Below, in pieces: positions 1 to 6,949 of a stretch of DNA of 56,000 nt. The stretch is taken from contig DABG01000005.1 in assembly GCA_002103075.1 (NCBI GenBank), positions 1 to 56,000 on the forward strand, written 5' to 3'. Below the pieces are notes generated by a model. It had not been told where the DNA came from and searched no databases. It worked only from the letters and a program-made list of their open reading frames with translations. How positions within the stretch are numbered: the first letter of the stretch is position 1; the number at the start of each line of letters is the position of its first letter. Source of the DNA: Candidatus Gastranaerophilales bacterium HUM_9. Its GTDB lineage: Bacteria > Cyanobacteriota > Vampirovibrionia > Gastranaerophilales > Gastranaerophilaceae. A program made the translations under genes and the position numbers.

Positions 1-23
1 TGAGCGTGGAGTAAATTCAAGAC
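1..23 (-). repeat. Dispersed repeat, inverted copy of 39444-39466
   Basis: These 23 bases are the exact reverse complement of 39444-39466 in the large repeat cluster. The following bases (about 30-42, a 'cggaatccct' string) also recur at about 39643-39653. The window therefore opens inside the same kind of palindromic repeat material that fills 39180-39840. No gene is visible in 1-355. Confidence 0.75.
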
Positions 24-60
24 GATTTCGGAATCCCTGCGAACATATAAAATATTTTCA

Positions 61-165
61 GGACAAAGCTAACGCTTTGTGGAGTTCTCGTCTCTAATCA
101 TAAGCATAAAAAAACGAGCAACTTGCGTTACTCGTTTAATTTAATAATTGGGCGTGAAGAGACTT
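61..165. repeat. Direct repeat, copy 1 (contains tRNA 3' end)
   Basis: About 105 bp nearly identical to 268-372 (one mismatch seen), 207 bp apart. The unit holds a small palindrome (caaagc-taa-cgctttg), a rho-independent terminator, and the last 15 or so bases of the tRNA-Leu gene. In this copy the tRNA similarity stops at about 165, so it is a 3' remnant of a tRNA copy and not a functional gene. Confidence 0.9.
108..135 (-). terminator. Terminator after the tRNA-Leu remnant
   Basis: On the minus strand a 9-bp stem with a GCAA tetraloop (arms at 114-122 and 127-135, one G-U pair) is followed by a run of U (108-113). It is identical to the terminator at 315-342 and was duplicated with it. Confidence 0.85.
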
Positions 166-267
166 TTCTTGTTCGTTCGCATTTAACGGCAGTTCCGTGT
201 TTTGCTTGCAGATTTTCAATCTTTAGCAAAAACACTCCAGCCTCAGCTCACTCACGCCGAACTCTAA

Positions 268-372
268 GGACAAAGCTAACGCTTTGTGGAGTTCTCGTCT
301 CTAATCACAAGCATAAAAAAACGAGCAACTTGCGTTACTCGTTTAATTTAATAATTGGGCGTGAAGAGACTC
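268..372. repeat. Direct repeat, copy 2 (overlaps the intact tRNA-Leu)
   Basis: Second copy of the 105-bp repeat at 61-165. Its right end lies inside the 3' end of the intact tRNA-Leu gene (356-434). The repeat boundary inside a tRNA 3' end is what integration or tandem duplication at a tRNA leaves behind. The 100 bp between the two copies carries sequence of the dispersed repeat family also seen at 10223-10283. Confidence 0.9.
315..342 (-). terminator. Terminator of tRNA-Leu
   Basis: Minus-strand hairpin with a perfect 9-bp stem (321-329 with 334-342, GCAA loop) followed by six U residues. It begins 13 bases after the tRNA 3' end, so it should end the tRNA-Leu transcript. Confidence 0.9.
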
Positions 373-434
373 GAACTCCCACGCTTTCGCACTAGTTCCT
401 AAGACTAGCGTGTCTACCATTCCACCACACGCCC
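356..434 (-). tRNA. tRNA-Leu (anticodon UAG)
   Basis: The minus strand folds as a tRNA. The acceptor stem GGGCGTG (434-428) pairs with CACGCCC (363-357), followed by an A discriminator at 356. The anticodon stem CTAGT/ACTAG closes the loop CTTAGGA, which gives anticodon TAG. A short extra arm with a GC-GAAA-GC core fits a leucine tRNA, and a T-arm with TTCGAGT follows. CCA is not encoded. Length is 79 nt, short for a leucine tRNA because the variable arm is small. A terminator follows directly. The 3' end is duplicated at 149-165 and the 5' half at 467-531. Confidence 0.93.
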
Positions 435-466
435 AAAGTGTGTTTTAGAATAAAGGCTTCGCCTTT

Positions 467-531
467 TAGCGTGTCTACCCCTCTCACAAAACAATACTTA
501 ATTGTTTTGCTCGGCAGAGTACCACACGCCC
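467..531 (-). pseudogene. Broken 5' half of a second tRNA-Leu copy
   Basis: Read on the minus strand, 531-521 repeats the tRNA-Leu 5' end (GGGCGTGTGGT) and 479-467 repeats the end of its D-arm (GGTAGACACGCTA). The bases between are replaced by a 39-bp hairpin repeat (481-519). The 5' flank is duplicated too: 529-542 matches 432-445. The copy stops before the anticodon arm and runs into a short palindrome (aaggc-ttc-gcctt), so it cannot make a tRNA. Confidence 0.85.
481..519. repeat. 39-bp hairpin repeat inserted in tRNA remnant
   Basis: The core palindrome is CAAAACAAT-actta-ATTGTTTTG, with outer CTCT/AGAG ends that also pair. The same 39 bases with one substitution occur at 39542-39580. Here it interrupts the D-arm of a duplicated tRNA-Leu 5' half, which shows that it can move or was inserted. 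It encodes nothing, so it would be a MITE- or REP-like element moved by an enzyme elsewhere. Confidence 0.85.
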
Positions 532-626
532 AAAGTGTGTTTACCTTTTTAATTTTCAAACTAAACAAGTCCGATTGACCTGTCCACACATATAGTTTTA
601 CATAAATATCATGTTTTTGCAAGTAT

Positions 627-1079
627 TTATTTTATTTTCCCAATTTGTTTTAATTTTAACAAAGTTTCTTTTTTCATTGTTTCTACTCTTGGTTCGGTTC
701 CCTCTATCATATATTGTATCTTTTCATAGAATCTTCTTAAAAAAGGTTTTTTACTATTTTCAGTACTGTCCATCATACTTGAAGAAAAAATTTTTGAACC
801 AAATCTTGAAGATTTTACTTGATTTAAAAAATTTCCATTTTTTGTAGGGAGTGTCGTAGCTTTAGATTTTTTTGTTAAAGTTTGCAAATATAAATAATCC
901 ATGCCCTCTTCTGGTTTAACCCAAATTTGTGATTTCTTAGATTGTGCATAGTTACTGATTACATCAGATGCCTCACTTAATTCTTCCACAACCTTATTAG
1001 GACAATTTTCAATGTTGTCAAGCATTAATCGATTGTTGTAATTTAATTCTATATTATTACTTTTAAAATTTATTGACAT
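627..1079 (-). CDS. Hypothetical protein, 150 aa
   Basis: I do not recognise this protein. It is Ser/Lys/Asn-rich with no signal peptide or membrane segment. The N-terminal third holds a likely helix, the middle is low in structure, and the C-terminus is basic (many Lys/Arg over the last 45 residues), so it may bind nucleic acid or a membrane surface; this is a guess. The ATG at 1079 follows an AGGGGAAA-like ribosome site. It stands alone, divergent from hom, with which it shares the intergenic promoter region. Its N-terminus (MSINFKS...) resembles the style of other clade-specific proteins here (33233, 43530), all starting with a short Ser/Asn-rich leader. Confidence 0.55.
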   Translation of the reverse strand: MSINFKSNNIELNYNNRLMLDNIENCPNKVVEELSEASDVISNYAQSKKSQIWVKPEEGMDYLYLQTLTKKSKATTLPTKNGNFLNQVKSSRFGSKIFSSSMMDSTENSKKPFLRRFYEKIQYMIEGTEPRVETMKKETLLKLKQIGKIK

Positions 1080-1153
1080 AATTTTCCCCTTTTTTACATA
1101 TAGTTTAACAACTGTAAATCAAAAAAATTGCTACGTATTATAAATCTTTTATT

Positions 1154-1181
1154 TTGCGTTATAACTGATTTATAGTACAAT
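1154..1181 (+). promoter_or_regulatory. Putative sigma-70 promoter of hom-thrC
   Basis: A -35-like TTGCGT (1154-1159), 16 bp spacer, and a -10-like TACAAT (1176-1181) lie 27 bases before the hom start codon. I see no T-box or other leader structure in the short leader, so threonine control is not visible at the RNA level. Confidence 0.45.
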
Positions 1182-1208
1182 TAAGAAAATAATTAAAAGA
1201 GAGGTGCT

Positions 1209-2468
1209 ATGAAAAAATACAAAATTGGACTTATTGGCTTAGGTACTGTAGGTACAGGTGTTTTTAAAACATTACAAGACTTTGATAATGTAGAAATTAC
1301 AAAAATAGTAGTAAAAAATATTAACAAAGATAGAGGTATTGAAAATCTTGATAAATCAATTCTTACAACGAACGCTGACGATATCATAAATGACGATACA
1401 ATTGATATTGTTGTTGAAGTTATTGGTGGAGTTAATCCTGCTTGGGATTACATTTCTCGTTCTATTAAAAACGGCAAGCATATTGTAACTGCAAACAAAG
1501 AACTTTTAGCAAAAAAAGGTAAAGAACTTTTTAACTTAGCTGAGAAACATAACCGTGTAGTTTTATATGAAGCTGCAATCGCTGGTGGCATTCCTCTTAT
1601 CATGCCAATAAAAACAATCATGGCAGGAAATAAAATCTCTAAAATAAGAGGTATTCTTAACGGCACAACAAACTATATTCTTACAAAAATGGACGTAGAT
1701 GGTGCTAGTTATGATACAGTTTTAAAAGAAGCTCAAGAACTTGGCTATGCTGAAACTGATCCAACTGGTGATGTTGAGGGTTTTGACGCAATGTATAAAA
1801 TTACAACACTTTCAACTATTGCGTTTGGAAAACGTATAAATCTTGATAAGGTTTATAGAGAAGGTATTACAAAAGTTCGAGCAGAAGACATGGAAAAAGC
1901 TAATGAACTTGGTTATAAAATAAAATTAGTTGCACTAGGTAATCTTAGTGAAGATGGAAAAGCTGATGTAAGAGTTCACCCAATGTTAGTTTCAAAACAT
2001 TCATCATTAGCCCATACAAACTATGTTACAAATACAGTTCATCTAAGCGGATTTCCAATGGGTGATGTTGCATTTTCTGGTCCAGGGGCTGGTGAATTCC
2101 CTACAGCCAGCTCTGTTGTAGGTGATATTTTAAACATCGTTGCAGAGTTACAAAATACTGATTATATCTTACCTATGATGAGATGTAACCATTCAGAAGA
2201 TGCTGAAATGATTGATATTTCTCAAACTTATAACAAGTATTATCTATCAATTACAGCACCTAACAACATTGGTGTAATCGGTAAAATTGGTACAATCTGT
2301 GCTGAAAAACATATAAGTTTGTCTACAATACTTCAAAAAGGTGTTTCAGAGGATAATACAGCTGATATAACTGTTGTTACAGAAGTTTGTAAGGAAGAAA
2401 AAATTCAAGAAGCAATCAAAGAATTAACAGAATGTAAGATTAATAGTTTAATAAGAGTAGAAGTTTAA
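1209..2468 (+). CDS. hom: Homoserine dehydrogenase
   Basis: Reduces aspartate-4-semialdehyde to homoserine with NAD(P)H, the branch point toward threonine and methionine. The 419 residues are normal for the ACT-containing form. The Rossmann nucleotide loop GLGTVGTGV is at residues 10-18, the family stretch GILNGTTNYILT is near 150, and the catalytic-domain GDVEGFDA stretch is near 190. A C-terminal ACT domain from about residue 345 suggests feedback control by an amino acid, usually threonine. The ATG follows GAGAGG. It lies 11 bp before thrC, so the two are surely one operon. Confidence 0.95.
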   Translation: MKKYKIGLIGLGTVGTGVFKTLQDFDNVEITKIVVKNINKDRGIENLDKSILTTNADDIINDDTIDIVVEVIGGVNPAWDYISRSIKNGKHIVTANKELLAKKGKELFNLAEKHNRVVLYEAAIAGGIPLIMPIKTIMAGNKISKIRGILNGTTNYILTKMDVDGASYDTVLKEAQELGYAETDPTGDVEGFDAMYKITTLSTIAFGKRINLDKVYREGITKVRAEDMEKANELGYKIKLVALGNLSEDGKADVRVHPMLVSKHSSLAHTNYVTNTVHLSGFPMGDVAFSGPGAGEFPTASSVVGDILNIVAELQNTDYILPMMRCNHSEDAEMIDISQTYNKYYLSITAPNNIGVIGKIGTICAEKHISLSTILQKGVSEDNTADITVVTEVCKEEKIQEAIKELTECKINSLIRVEV

Positions 2469-2479
2469 AAGGAGATATT

Positions 2480-3538
2480 ATGTACTATAAAGGTTTAATA
2501 AATAGATACAAAGAATACTTACCTGTATCAGAAACAACACCCATTGTAACGCTAAATGAGGGTAATACTCCTTTGATTAAGGCTGATAATTTGGCAAAGA
2601 AAATCGGATTAGACGCTAATATTTATTTAAAGTTTGAGGGTTGCAACCCAACTGGTAGCTTCAAAGACCGTGGTATGACAATGGCTGTAACAAAGGCTAA
2701 GGAAAGTGGTTCTGGTGCAATTATTTGTGCTTCAACTGGTAATACAAGTGCCTCTGCGGCTGCTTATGGTGCAAAAGCTGGTTTGAGAACCTTGGTACTT
2801 ATTCCTGATGGATACATTGCATTGGGTAAATTATCACAAGCTATGATGTATGGTGCTGAAATTATTGCTATTGAGGGTAACTTTGATAAAGCATTAGAAT
2901 TTGTAAGACAAATTTCTGAAAAAGAACCAATAACACTTGTTAACTCTGTAAACCCTTATAGAATTGAGGGTCAAAAAACAGGTGCGTTTGAAATATGTGA
3001 TGCTTTAGGAAAAGCTCCTGAGTACCACTTTATTCCTGTAGGTAATGCTGGTAATATCACAGCTTACTGGAAAGGTTATAAAGAGTTTAAAGAACTTGGT
3101 AAGATTACTGCTCTACCTAAAATGATGGGTTATGAGGCAGAGGGTTCTGCAGCTATCGTAAGAGGCGAAAGAATTCTTAACCCTGAAACACTTGCTACTG
3201 CAATCAGAATCGGTAATCCTGCAAGTTGGGATAAAGCAGTTGCAGCAAGAGATGAAAGTAACGGTAAAATTGGCTGCGTAACAGATGAAAAAATTGTTGA
3301 AGCATATAAGTTGTTAGCATCAACAGAGGGTGTATTCTGTGAACCTGCTAGTGCTGCATCTGTGGCTGGTTTGATACAAGCAAAAGAACAAGGACTAGTA
3401 AAAGAAGGTTCTGATATTGTATGTATTTTGACAGGTAACGGATTGAAAGATCCTGATAACGCAATTAAGTACGCAAATGCAAATGTAAAAAAATCTCCTG
3501 CGGATTTAGACGCAGTAATGAAGTTGATTTTACAATAA
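2480..3538 (+). CDS. thrC: Threonine synthase
   Basis: PLP enzyme that turns O-phosphohomoserine into threonine and phosphate. It has 352 residues, the short class of threonine synthase. The PLP lysine is Lys62 in NPTGSFKDRGM. The phosphate-binding glycine loop PVGNAGN is near residue 187, and the typical CEPASAASVAG stretch is near 290. The start has a strong AAAGGAG site. It is second in the hom-thrC operon, and a perfect terminator follows. Homoserine kinase (thrB) is not next to it and must be elsewhere. Confidence 0.95.
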   Translation: MYYKGLINRYKEYLPVSETTPIVTLNEGNTPLIKADNLAKKIGLDANIYLKFEGCNPTGSFKDRGMTMAVTKAKESGSGAIICASTGNTSASAAAYGAKAGLRTLVLIPDGYIALGKLSQAMMYGAEIIAIEGNFDKALEFVRQISEKEPITLVNSVNPYRIEGQKTGAFEICDALGKAPEYHFIPVGNAGNITAYWKGYKEFKELGKITALPKMMGYEAEGSAAIVRGERILNPETLATAIRIGNPASWDKAVAARDESNGKIGCVTDEKIVEAYKLLASTEGVFCEPASAASVAGLIQAKEQGLVKEGSDIVCILTGNGLKDPDNAIKYANANVKKSPADLDAVMKLILQ

Positions 3539-3553
3539 TATTTAGAATAATAT

Positions 3554-3620
3554 GAATGCTTTCAGCATTCTATTTAACTAACAAGTGGCGACGGTGAAAC
3601 CGTCGCCACTTAATTTTTTT
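3554..3620 (+). terminator. Terminator of hom-thrC
   Basis: Two hairpins follow thrC. A 7-bp stem lies at 3554-3570. A perfect 13-bp GC-rich stem follows (3583-3595 with 3599-3611, GAA loop) with a T-run to 3620. The second is a textbook rho-independent terminator. It also separates the operon from the convergent yqeG gene. Confidence 0.93.
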
Positions 3621-3633
3621 ATAAAATAAAAAA

Positions 3634-4113
3634 CTACTTCTTAATCGTTAATCTTTCTAACCAACGTACAAACCTTGTAGGCTTGTTTTCGTTTTTTGCG
3701 TTGATTGAATCAACAAGGATAGTTGTGCAACCTAATCTTTTGCCACCTAAGATATCTGTTAAGGGTCTATCTCCAACCATAACTGCACAACATGGTTCTA
3801 CTCCCAATTCATCAAGATATGCTTGCATAACTTTTGTGTCAGGTTTTCTTGCTTCTCCAATAACTCTAAAATTAGAGGTTGCACGAACTTTGTCTAAGTA
3901 TTCGACGCTATGGTTGTTTGAAATAACAACAATTTCAAAATTCTTTTGTACCTCATCAAGCCATTTTTTTGTTTCTTCAAAGTAACAGCCAGATTTTGAT
4001 GCCATTAGTGTGCTATCTAAATCAAACATAATAACTTTAATTCCATTTGATTTAAGTTCTTCTAAATCAATGTCATAAACACATTTTAGGTTGTAATCAG
4101 GTCTAATTCTCAT
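3634..4113 (-). CDS. YqeG-family HAD phosphatase
   Basis: HAD superfamily IIIA phosphatase of 159 residues, the usual YqeG length. Motif I is FDLDSTL (residues 31-37), with both catalytic aspartates. Motif II is the VISNN stretch near 64. Motif IV is VMVGDRPLTDILG near 115. Known relatives are a bacterial YqeG often near ribosome or shikimate genes and the plant/yeast Gep4 phosphatidylglycerophosphate phosphatase, so PG synthesis is a possible role; the substrate is not shown here. It overlaps the end of the U32 gene by 11 bp, so the two are translated from one message. Confidence 0.88.
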   Translation of the reverse strand: MRIRPDYNLKCVYDIDLEELKSNGIKVIMFDLDSTLMASKSGCYFEETKKWLDEVQKNFEIVVISNNHSVEYLDKVRATSNFRVIGEARKPDTKVMQAYLDELGVEPCCAVMVGDRPLTDILGGKRLGCTTILVDSINAKNENKPTRFVRWLERLTIKK

Positions 4114-5347
4114 AAACTTTTATTCCAACTGTTCTAACTATTGCATATTTGTAATCGTTGATAGGTTTGTCAAATTTAACCCAAAGTTCATCATTAGTGT
4201 TTGCAAACTCAAGTTGTTCACCGTCTTTGTTTTTGATTTCTTTTGCTTGTGTTGTAAATCTTTCGCTTGGTGAAATAACTTCAATATCAGTATTCACAAA
4301 GAATTTGTTTTTTGTCTTAATCTTGTAAAAATCGCCATCTTTGTCGTGAATTTCGCACAAGAAATCAGCACCAGCCAAACCTTTTGAAATATCGTAGCTA
4401 TACCCATCGTTTGGATATTCACCATCACCAAGATAAAATCCTGTTGTATAACCTCTGTTTCCAACTTTTAATAACTCATTGAAGTACGGAGTTAAATCAA
4501 CGTTCTTATCTTTATAAACCGCATCAATTGCTTCTCTATAAGTTTTAGCAACAGCTGAAACATAGTAAAGACTTTTCGTTCTACCCTCAATCTTTAATGA
4601 ATCAACACCTGCGTCAATAAGTTTTGGCAAATGATTAACTAAGCAAAGGTCTTTTGTACTCATAATGTGTGTACCACGTTCGTTTTGCTCAATTTCATAA
4701 TATTGCCCAGGTCTTGTTTCTTCAACAAGTTTGTAACTCCATCTGCAAGGTTGGCAACAGTTACCTTGGTTAGCTTTTCTTTCGCCGTTTGTCATATAAT
4801 CACTGATTAAACAACGACCAGAAAAAGAAACGCATTGAGCACCGTGTACGAAAACTTCTAGTTCCATATTAGGAACAGCAGATTTCATCTCAGCCATGTC
4901 TTTGATATTAACCTCACGACCAAGAATAACACGTGTTGCACCGTAGTCTTGCCAGAATTTCACTGCTTCATAGTTCAAAGAGTTTGCTTGAGTACTAATA
5001 TGAAGTGGAGTATCAGGCATATATCTTCTAACGATTCTCATAATTCCAACGTCACTAACAATAAGTGCATCAGGGTTTGAGTCAGAAATTCGTTCCATAC
5101 ATTCTTCAAGTGCGTGAATGTCATTATTAAAAGCAAAGATATTTAAGGTAAGATATGCTTTTTTACCTAGTTGGTGTGCTAAATCAATAGAGTCTTTTAG
5201 GTTATCAAGAGTGATAAGTTCGCCCTTTCTCATTGCTCTAAGGCTGAAATCTACAACCCCTAAATAAACTGCATCAGCACCATATCTGATTGCGTATTCT
5301 AATTTTTCTTTGTTACCCGCAGGTAGTAATAATTCTATCTTGTTCAT
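4103..5347 (-). CDS. Peptidase U32-family protein (TrhP/YegQ-like)
   Basis: The 414 residues match the U32 'collagenase-like' family across their length. The N-terminus LLLPAGNKEKLEYAIRYGAD is typical. The signature near residues 165-205 has the stretch AQCVSFSGRC followed by a Cys-rich CCQPCRW segment, consistent with an iron-sulfur site. Several U32 members act with prephenate in tRNA uridine-34 hydroxylation (TrhP) and others in rRNA hydroxylation or ubiquinone synthesis. The sequence alone does not separate these, but TrhP is the likeliest. No clear ribosome site precedes the ATG at 5347. Confidence 0.88.
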   Translation of the reverse strand: MNKIELLLPAGNKEKLEYAIRYGADAVYLGVVDFSLRAMRKGELITLDNLKDSIDLAHQLGKKAYLTLNIFAFNNDIHALEECMERISDSNPDALIVSDVGIMRIVRRYMPDTPLHISTQANSLNYEAVKFWQDYGATRVILGREVNIKDMAEMKSAVPNMELEVFVHGAQCVSFSGRCLISDYMTNGERKANQGNCCQPCRWSYKLVEETRPGQYYEIEQNERGTHIMSTKDLCLVNHLPKLIDAGVDSLKIEGRTKSLYYVSAVAKTYREAIDAVYKDKNVDLTPYFNELLKVGNRGYTTGFYLGDGEYPNDGYSYDISKGLAGADFLCEIHDKDGDFYKIKTKNKFFVNTDIEVISPSERFTTQAKEIKNKDGEQLEFANTNDELWVKFDKPINDYKYAIVRTVGIKVYEN

Positions 5348-5364
5348 AAATAAATCATATCATA

Positions 5365-5401
5365 AACAAAAAACAAAACGGCTCAATTTGAGCCGTTTTG
5401 T
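5365..5401 (-). terminator. Terminator after the YtxH gene
   Basis: The arms 5373-5384 and 5390-5401 form a 12-bp stem with an AAATT loop on the minus strand, followed by a U-rich run. It ends the YtxH/DUF948 transcript before the U32 gene on the same strand, which must then have its own promoter. Confidence 0.88.
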
Positions 5402-5422
5402 AAACAATTTTTGATGAAAAAA

Positions 5423-5689
5423 TTAAACTGTTTCTTCTTTTTGCTTGTTAATCAAGTCTTGAATTTTTTCAATAATTTCATCACCCTTTTCTTGTAGGTC
5501 AGAAACAATAGAGTCTGCTCTATCTTGGATATCTTTAACAGTTCTATCTGTTTTCTTTGCAACACCTTTAGCCATGTTGCCGATTGATTCTCTAGTTTCT
5601 TCACCTGATTGTGGAGCTAATAATACTCCTGCAATTGCACCTATCGCTGCCCCTATTGCAACGCCTGCAAAAAATCTAGTTACTGACAT
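5423..5689 (-). CDS. YtxH-domain small membrane protein
   Basis: 88 residues. One N-terminal glycine/alanine-rich membrane segment (about 5-25, FFAGVAIGAAIGAIAGVLLA) ends in the family motif LAPQSGEETRE. A charged amphipathic helix or coiled coil runs from 30 to the end. YtxH proteins are found near envelope and stress genes in many bacteria, with no proven activity. AAAGGAG precedes the ATG. It is the last of a minus-strand set with a DUF948 protein and a second YtxH protein, and a terminator follows. Confidence 0.88.
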   Translation of the reverse strand: MSVTRFFAGVAIGAAIGAIAGVLLAPQSGEETRESIGNMAKGVAKKTDRTVKDIQDRADSIVSDLQEKGDEIIEKIQDLINKQKEETV

Positions 5690-5763
5690 ATTTTTCTCCT
5701 TTTCGGTATAATTTTATTTTTTATTGATGTTTTTAACATTAGACGGTTAGATAAACCGATTTA

Positions 5764-6135
5764 CTATTTTTTAGTAAAATATTTGAAAGATGAACAAAGC
5801 CCTTTGAAAGCGTATTTTAATAGAGTTCCTGAAACAGCTGATGCTTTTGATACAGTGTTTACAACAACATCTGTAGCTTTGTCATAGATATTTGAGAACT
5901 TTGATATTTTACCGTTTGCAGTCTGAACGATGTTGTTTATTGTTGTAGTTGTTTCTGAAATGTTTTTAACGATTGGTTCAAGTTCATTTTGAACAATAAC
6001 AACATTCTTGTCGATATTTTTAAGTAGTTTTGAACAATCGAATAGCAATTTTACAAGAAATATACCGACAACAATAAGAAAACTGGTACTTGTCCACGCT
6101 AAGAAAGTCAAGCCCTGAGATAATTGTGAATCCAT
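5764..6135 (-). CDS. DUF948-type membrane protein
   Basis: 123 residues. A single N-terminal membrane helix (about 12-34) is followed by a helical region with regular hydrophobic spacing, as in DUF948 proteins (LLKNIDKNV...ELEPIVKNISETTTTINNI). The function of the family is unknown; the layout suggests a membrane-anchored coiled coil. A strong AGGGGGGA site precedes the ATG. It lies 12 bp after the 107-aa YtxH protein, so they are co-translated. The recurring DUF948-YtxH pairing makes a physical partnership likely, but this is inference. Confidence 0.8.
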   Translation of the reverse strand: MDSQLSQGLTFLAWTSTSFLIVVGIFLVKLLFDCSKLLKNIDKNVVIVQNELEPIVKNISETTTTINNIVQTANGKISKFSNIYDKATDVVVNTVSKASAVSGTLLKYAFKGLCSSFKYFTKK

Positions 6136-6147
6136 GCCTGTCCCCCC

Positions 6148-6471
6148 TTATTCTTCCATATTGTCTATATCGTATTCAGAAGATTCAAGTTCTTTTGCTT
6201 TTCTCATTTTTCTTGATTTAAGCATGTTATCAAATTTTTTGTAGTTACGTTCAAGTTTGTAGCGTAACAAATCGATTGATTCATAGGCTTTTTTCTTGGC
6301 ATCTTGGATTGCTGGTGAGTGTTTTTCGGCTAAATCACAGATTGTGCTTTTTAGTTTTTCACGTGATTCTTTGCCTGTTTTTGGAGCATACATTACTCCT
6401 GCAAGTATTCCACCTACTACACCTGCGATTAATCCGATGCCAAAACCAATTGATGTTCTTTCTTTGCTCAT
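6148..6471 (-). CDS. YtxH-domain protein, 107 aa
   Basis: Second YtxH paralogue. A glycine-rich membrane segment (about 8-28) leads into YAPKTGKESREKL, the same family motif as the 88-aa protein at 5423-5689. The tail is longer and ends in a Lys/Glu-rich acidic segment (ESSEYDIDNMEE). The ATG follows AGAGG. It is the first clear gene of the minus-strand envelope cluster, unless the 6500-6865 gene is read through. Confidence 0.87.
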   Translation of the reverse strand: MSKERTSIGFGIGLIAGVVGGILAGVMYAPKTGKESREKLKSTICDLAEKHSPAIQDAKKKAYESIDLLRYKLERNYKKFDNMLKSRKMRKAKELESSEYDIDNMEE

Positions 6472-6499
6472 AAAATACCTCTTTTATTTTTTTGATTTA

Positions 6500-6865
6500 T
6501 TATAACATATTTTTTAGTTTAATCAATTTTTTTGTTAGTTTTGTAACTAATTTTAGACCTACAAACATTTTTTTGTATTGTGGTTTTAGTAGAACTATTG
6601 CAAGGCTTTCAAGAATTGATTTGAGTTCGTTTAAAACTAGCTCATTTCTTTTTTTTACAAAACTTTTGTATATTTCAGGAAGCATTGTATTTATATCAGA
6701 AGTCATTTCTCTGATTGTTTGTATTAAATCAGGTAAGATTTCTGAATAGCTTTCTATATCATTACTTAGTGCAATGACTTTATTATCGAGCGATATAATA
6801 AAAAATACTATATTCCATACGATAATTACTTGGGCAATAAAGATTGTTGCAATAAAAAAAATCAT
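6500..6865 (-). CDS. Small membrane protein, DUF948-like
   Basis: The frame is open from 6931, but I place the start at the internal ATG at 6865. From there the protein begins MIFFIATIFIAQVIIVWNIV, a membrane helix, followed by a helical region (DNKVIALSNDIESYSEILPDLIQTI) and a basic C-terminus. The layout is like the DUF948 protein at 5764-6135, so it probably belongs to the same cluster. The ribosome site is weak (AAGAAG) with either start. The longer start would push the gene to within 20 bp of murT on the other strand and leave no room for promoters. Confidence 0.6.
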   Translation of the reverse strand: MIFFIATIFIAQVIIVWNIVFFIISLDNKVIALSNDIESYSEILPDLIQTIREMTSDINTMLPEIYKSFVKKRNELVLNELKSILESLAIVLLKPQYKKMFVGLKLVTKLTKKLIKLKNML

Positions 6866-6949
6866 TTCTATTAATTCTTCTTTTGTACTATTATATAAGT
6901 ATATTTCATTTTTGAAAATAAGAAAATACATAGGGAGTATTATTTTTTT

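Noticed and set aside
123..395. A 90-codon plus-strand frame across the tRNA-Leu repeats
   Set aside because: It runs through the two direct repeats and the tRNA gene, and its protein contains the same segment twice because of the repeat; it is a by-product of the repeats.
392..622. A 76-codon minus-strand frame over the tRNA 5' region
   Set aside because: It covers the tRNA remnant and repeats and has no ribosome site.
1080..1208. Threonine leader peptide or T-box upstream of hom
   Set aside because: I see no Thr/Ile-rich small frame and no stem pair of a T-box in the leader.
6866..6931. Longer start for the DUF948-like gene at 6931
   Set aside because: It would add 22 residues with no ribosome site and collide with the murT promoter region; the internal ATG gives the expected membrane start.
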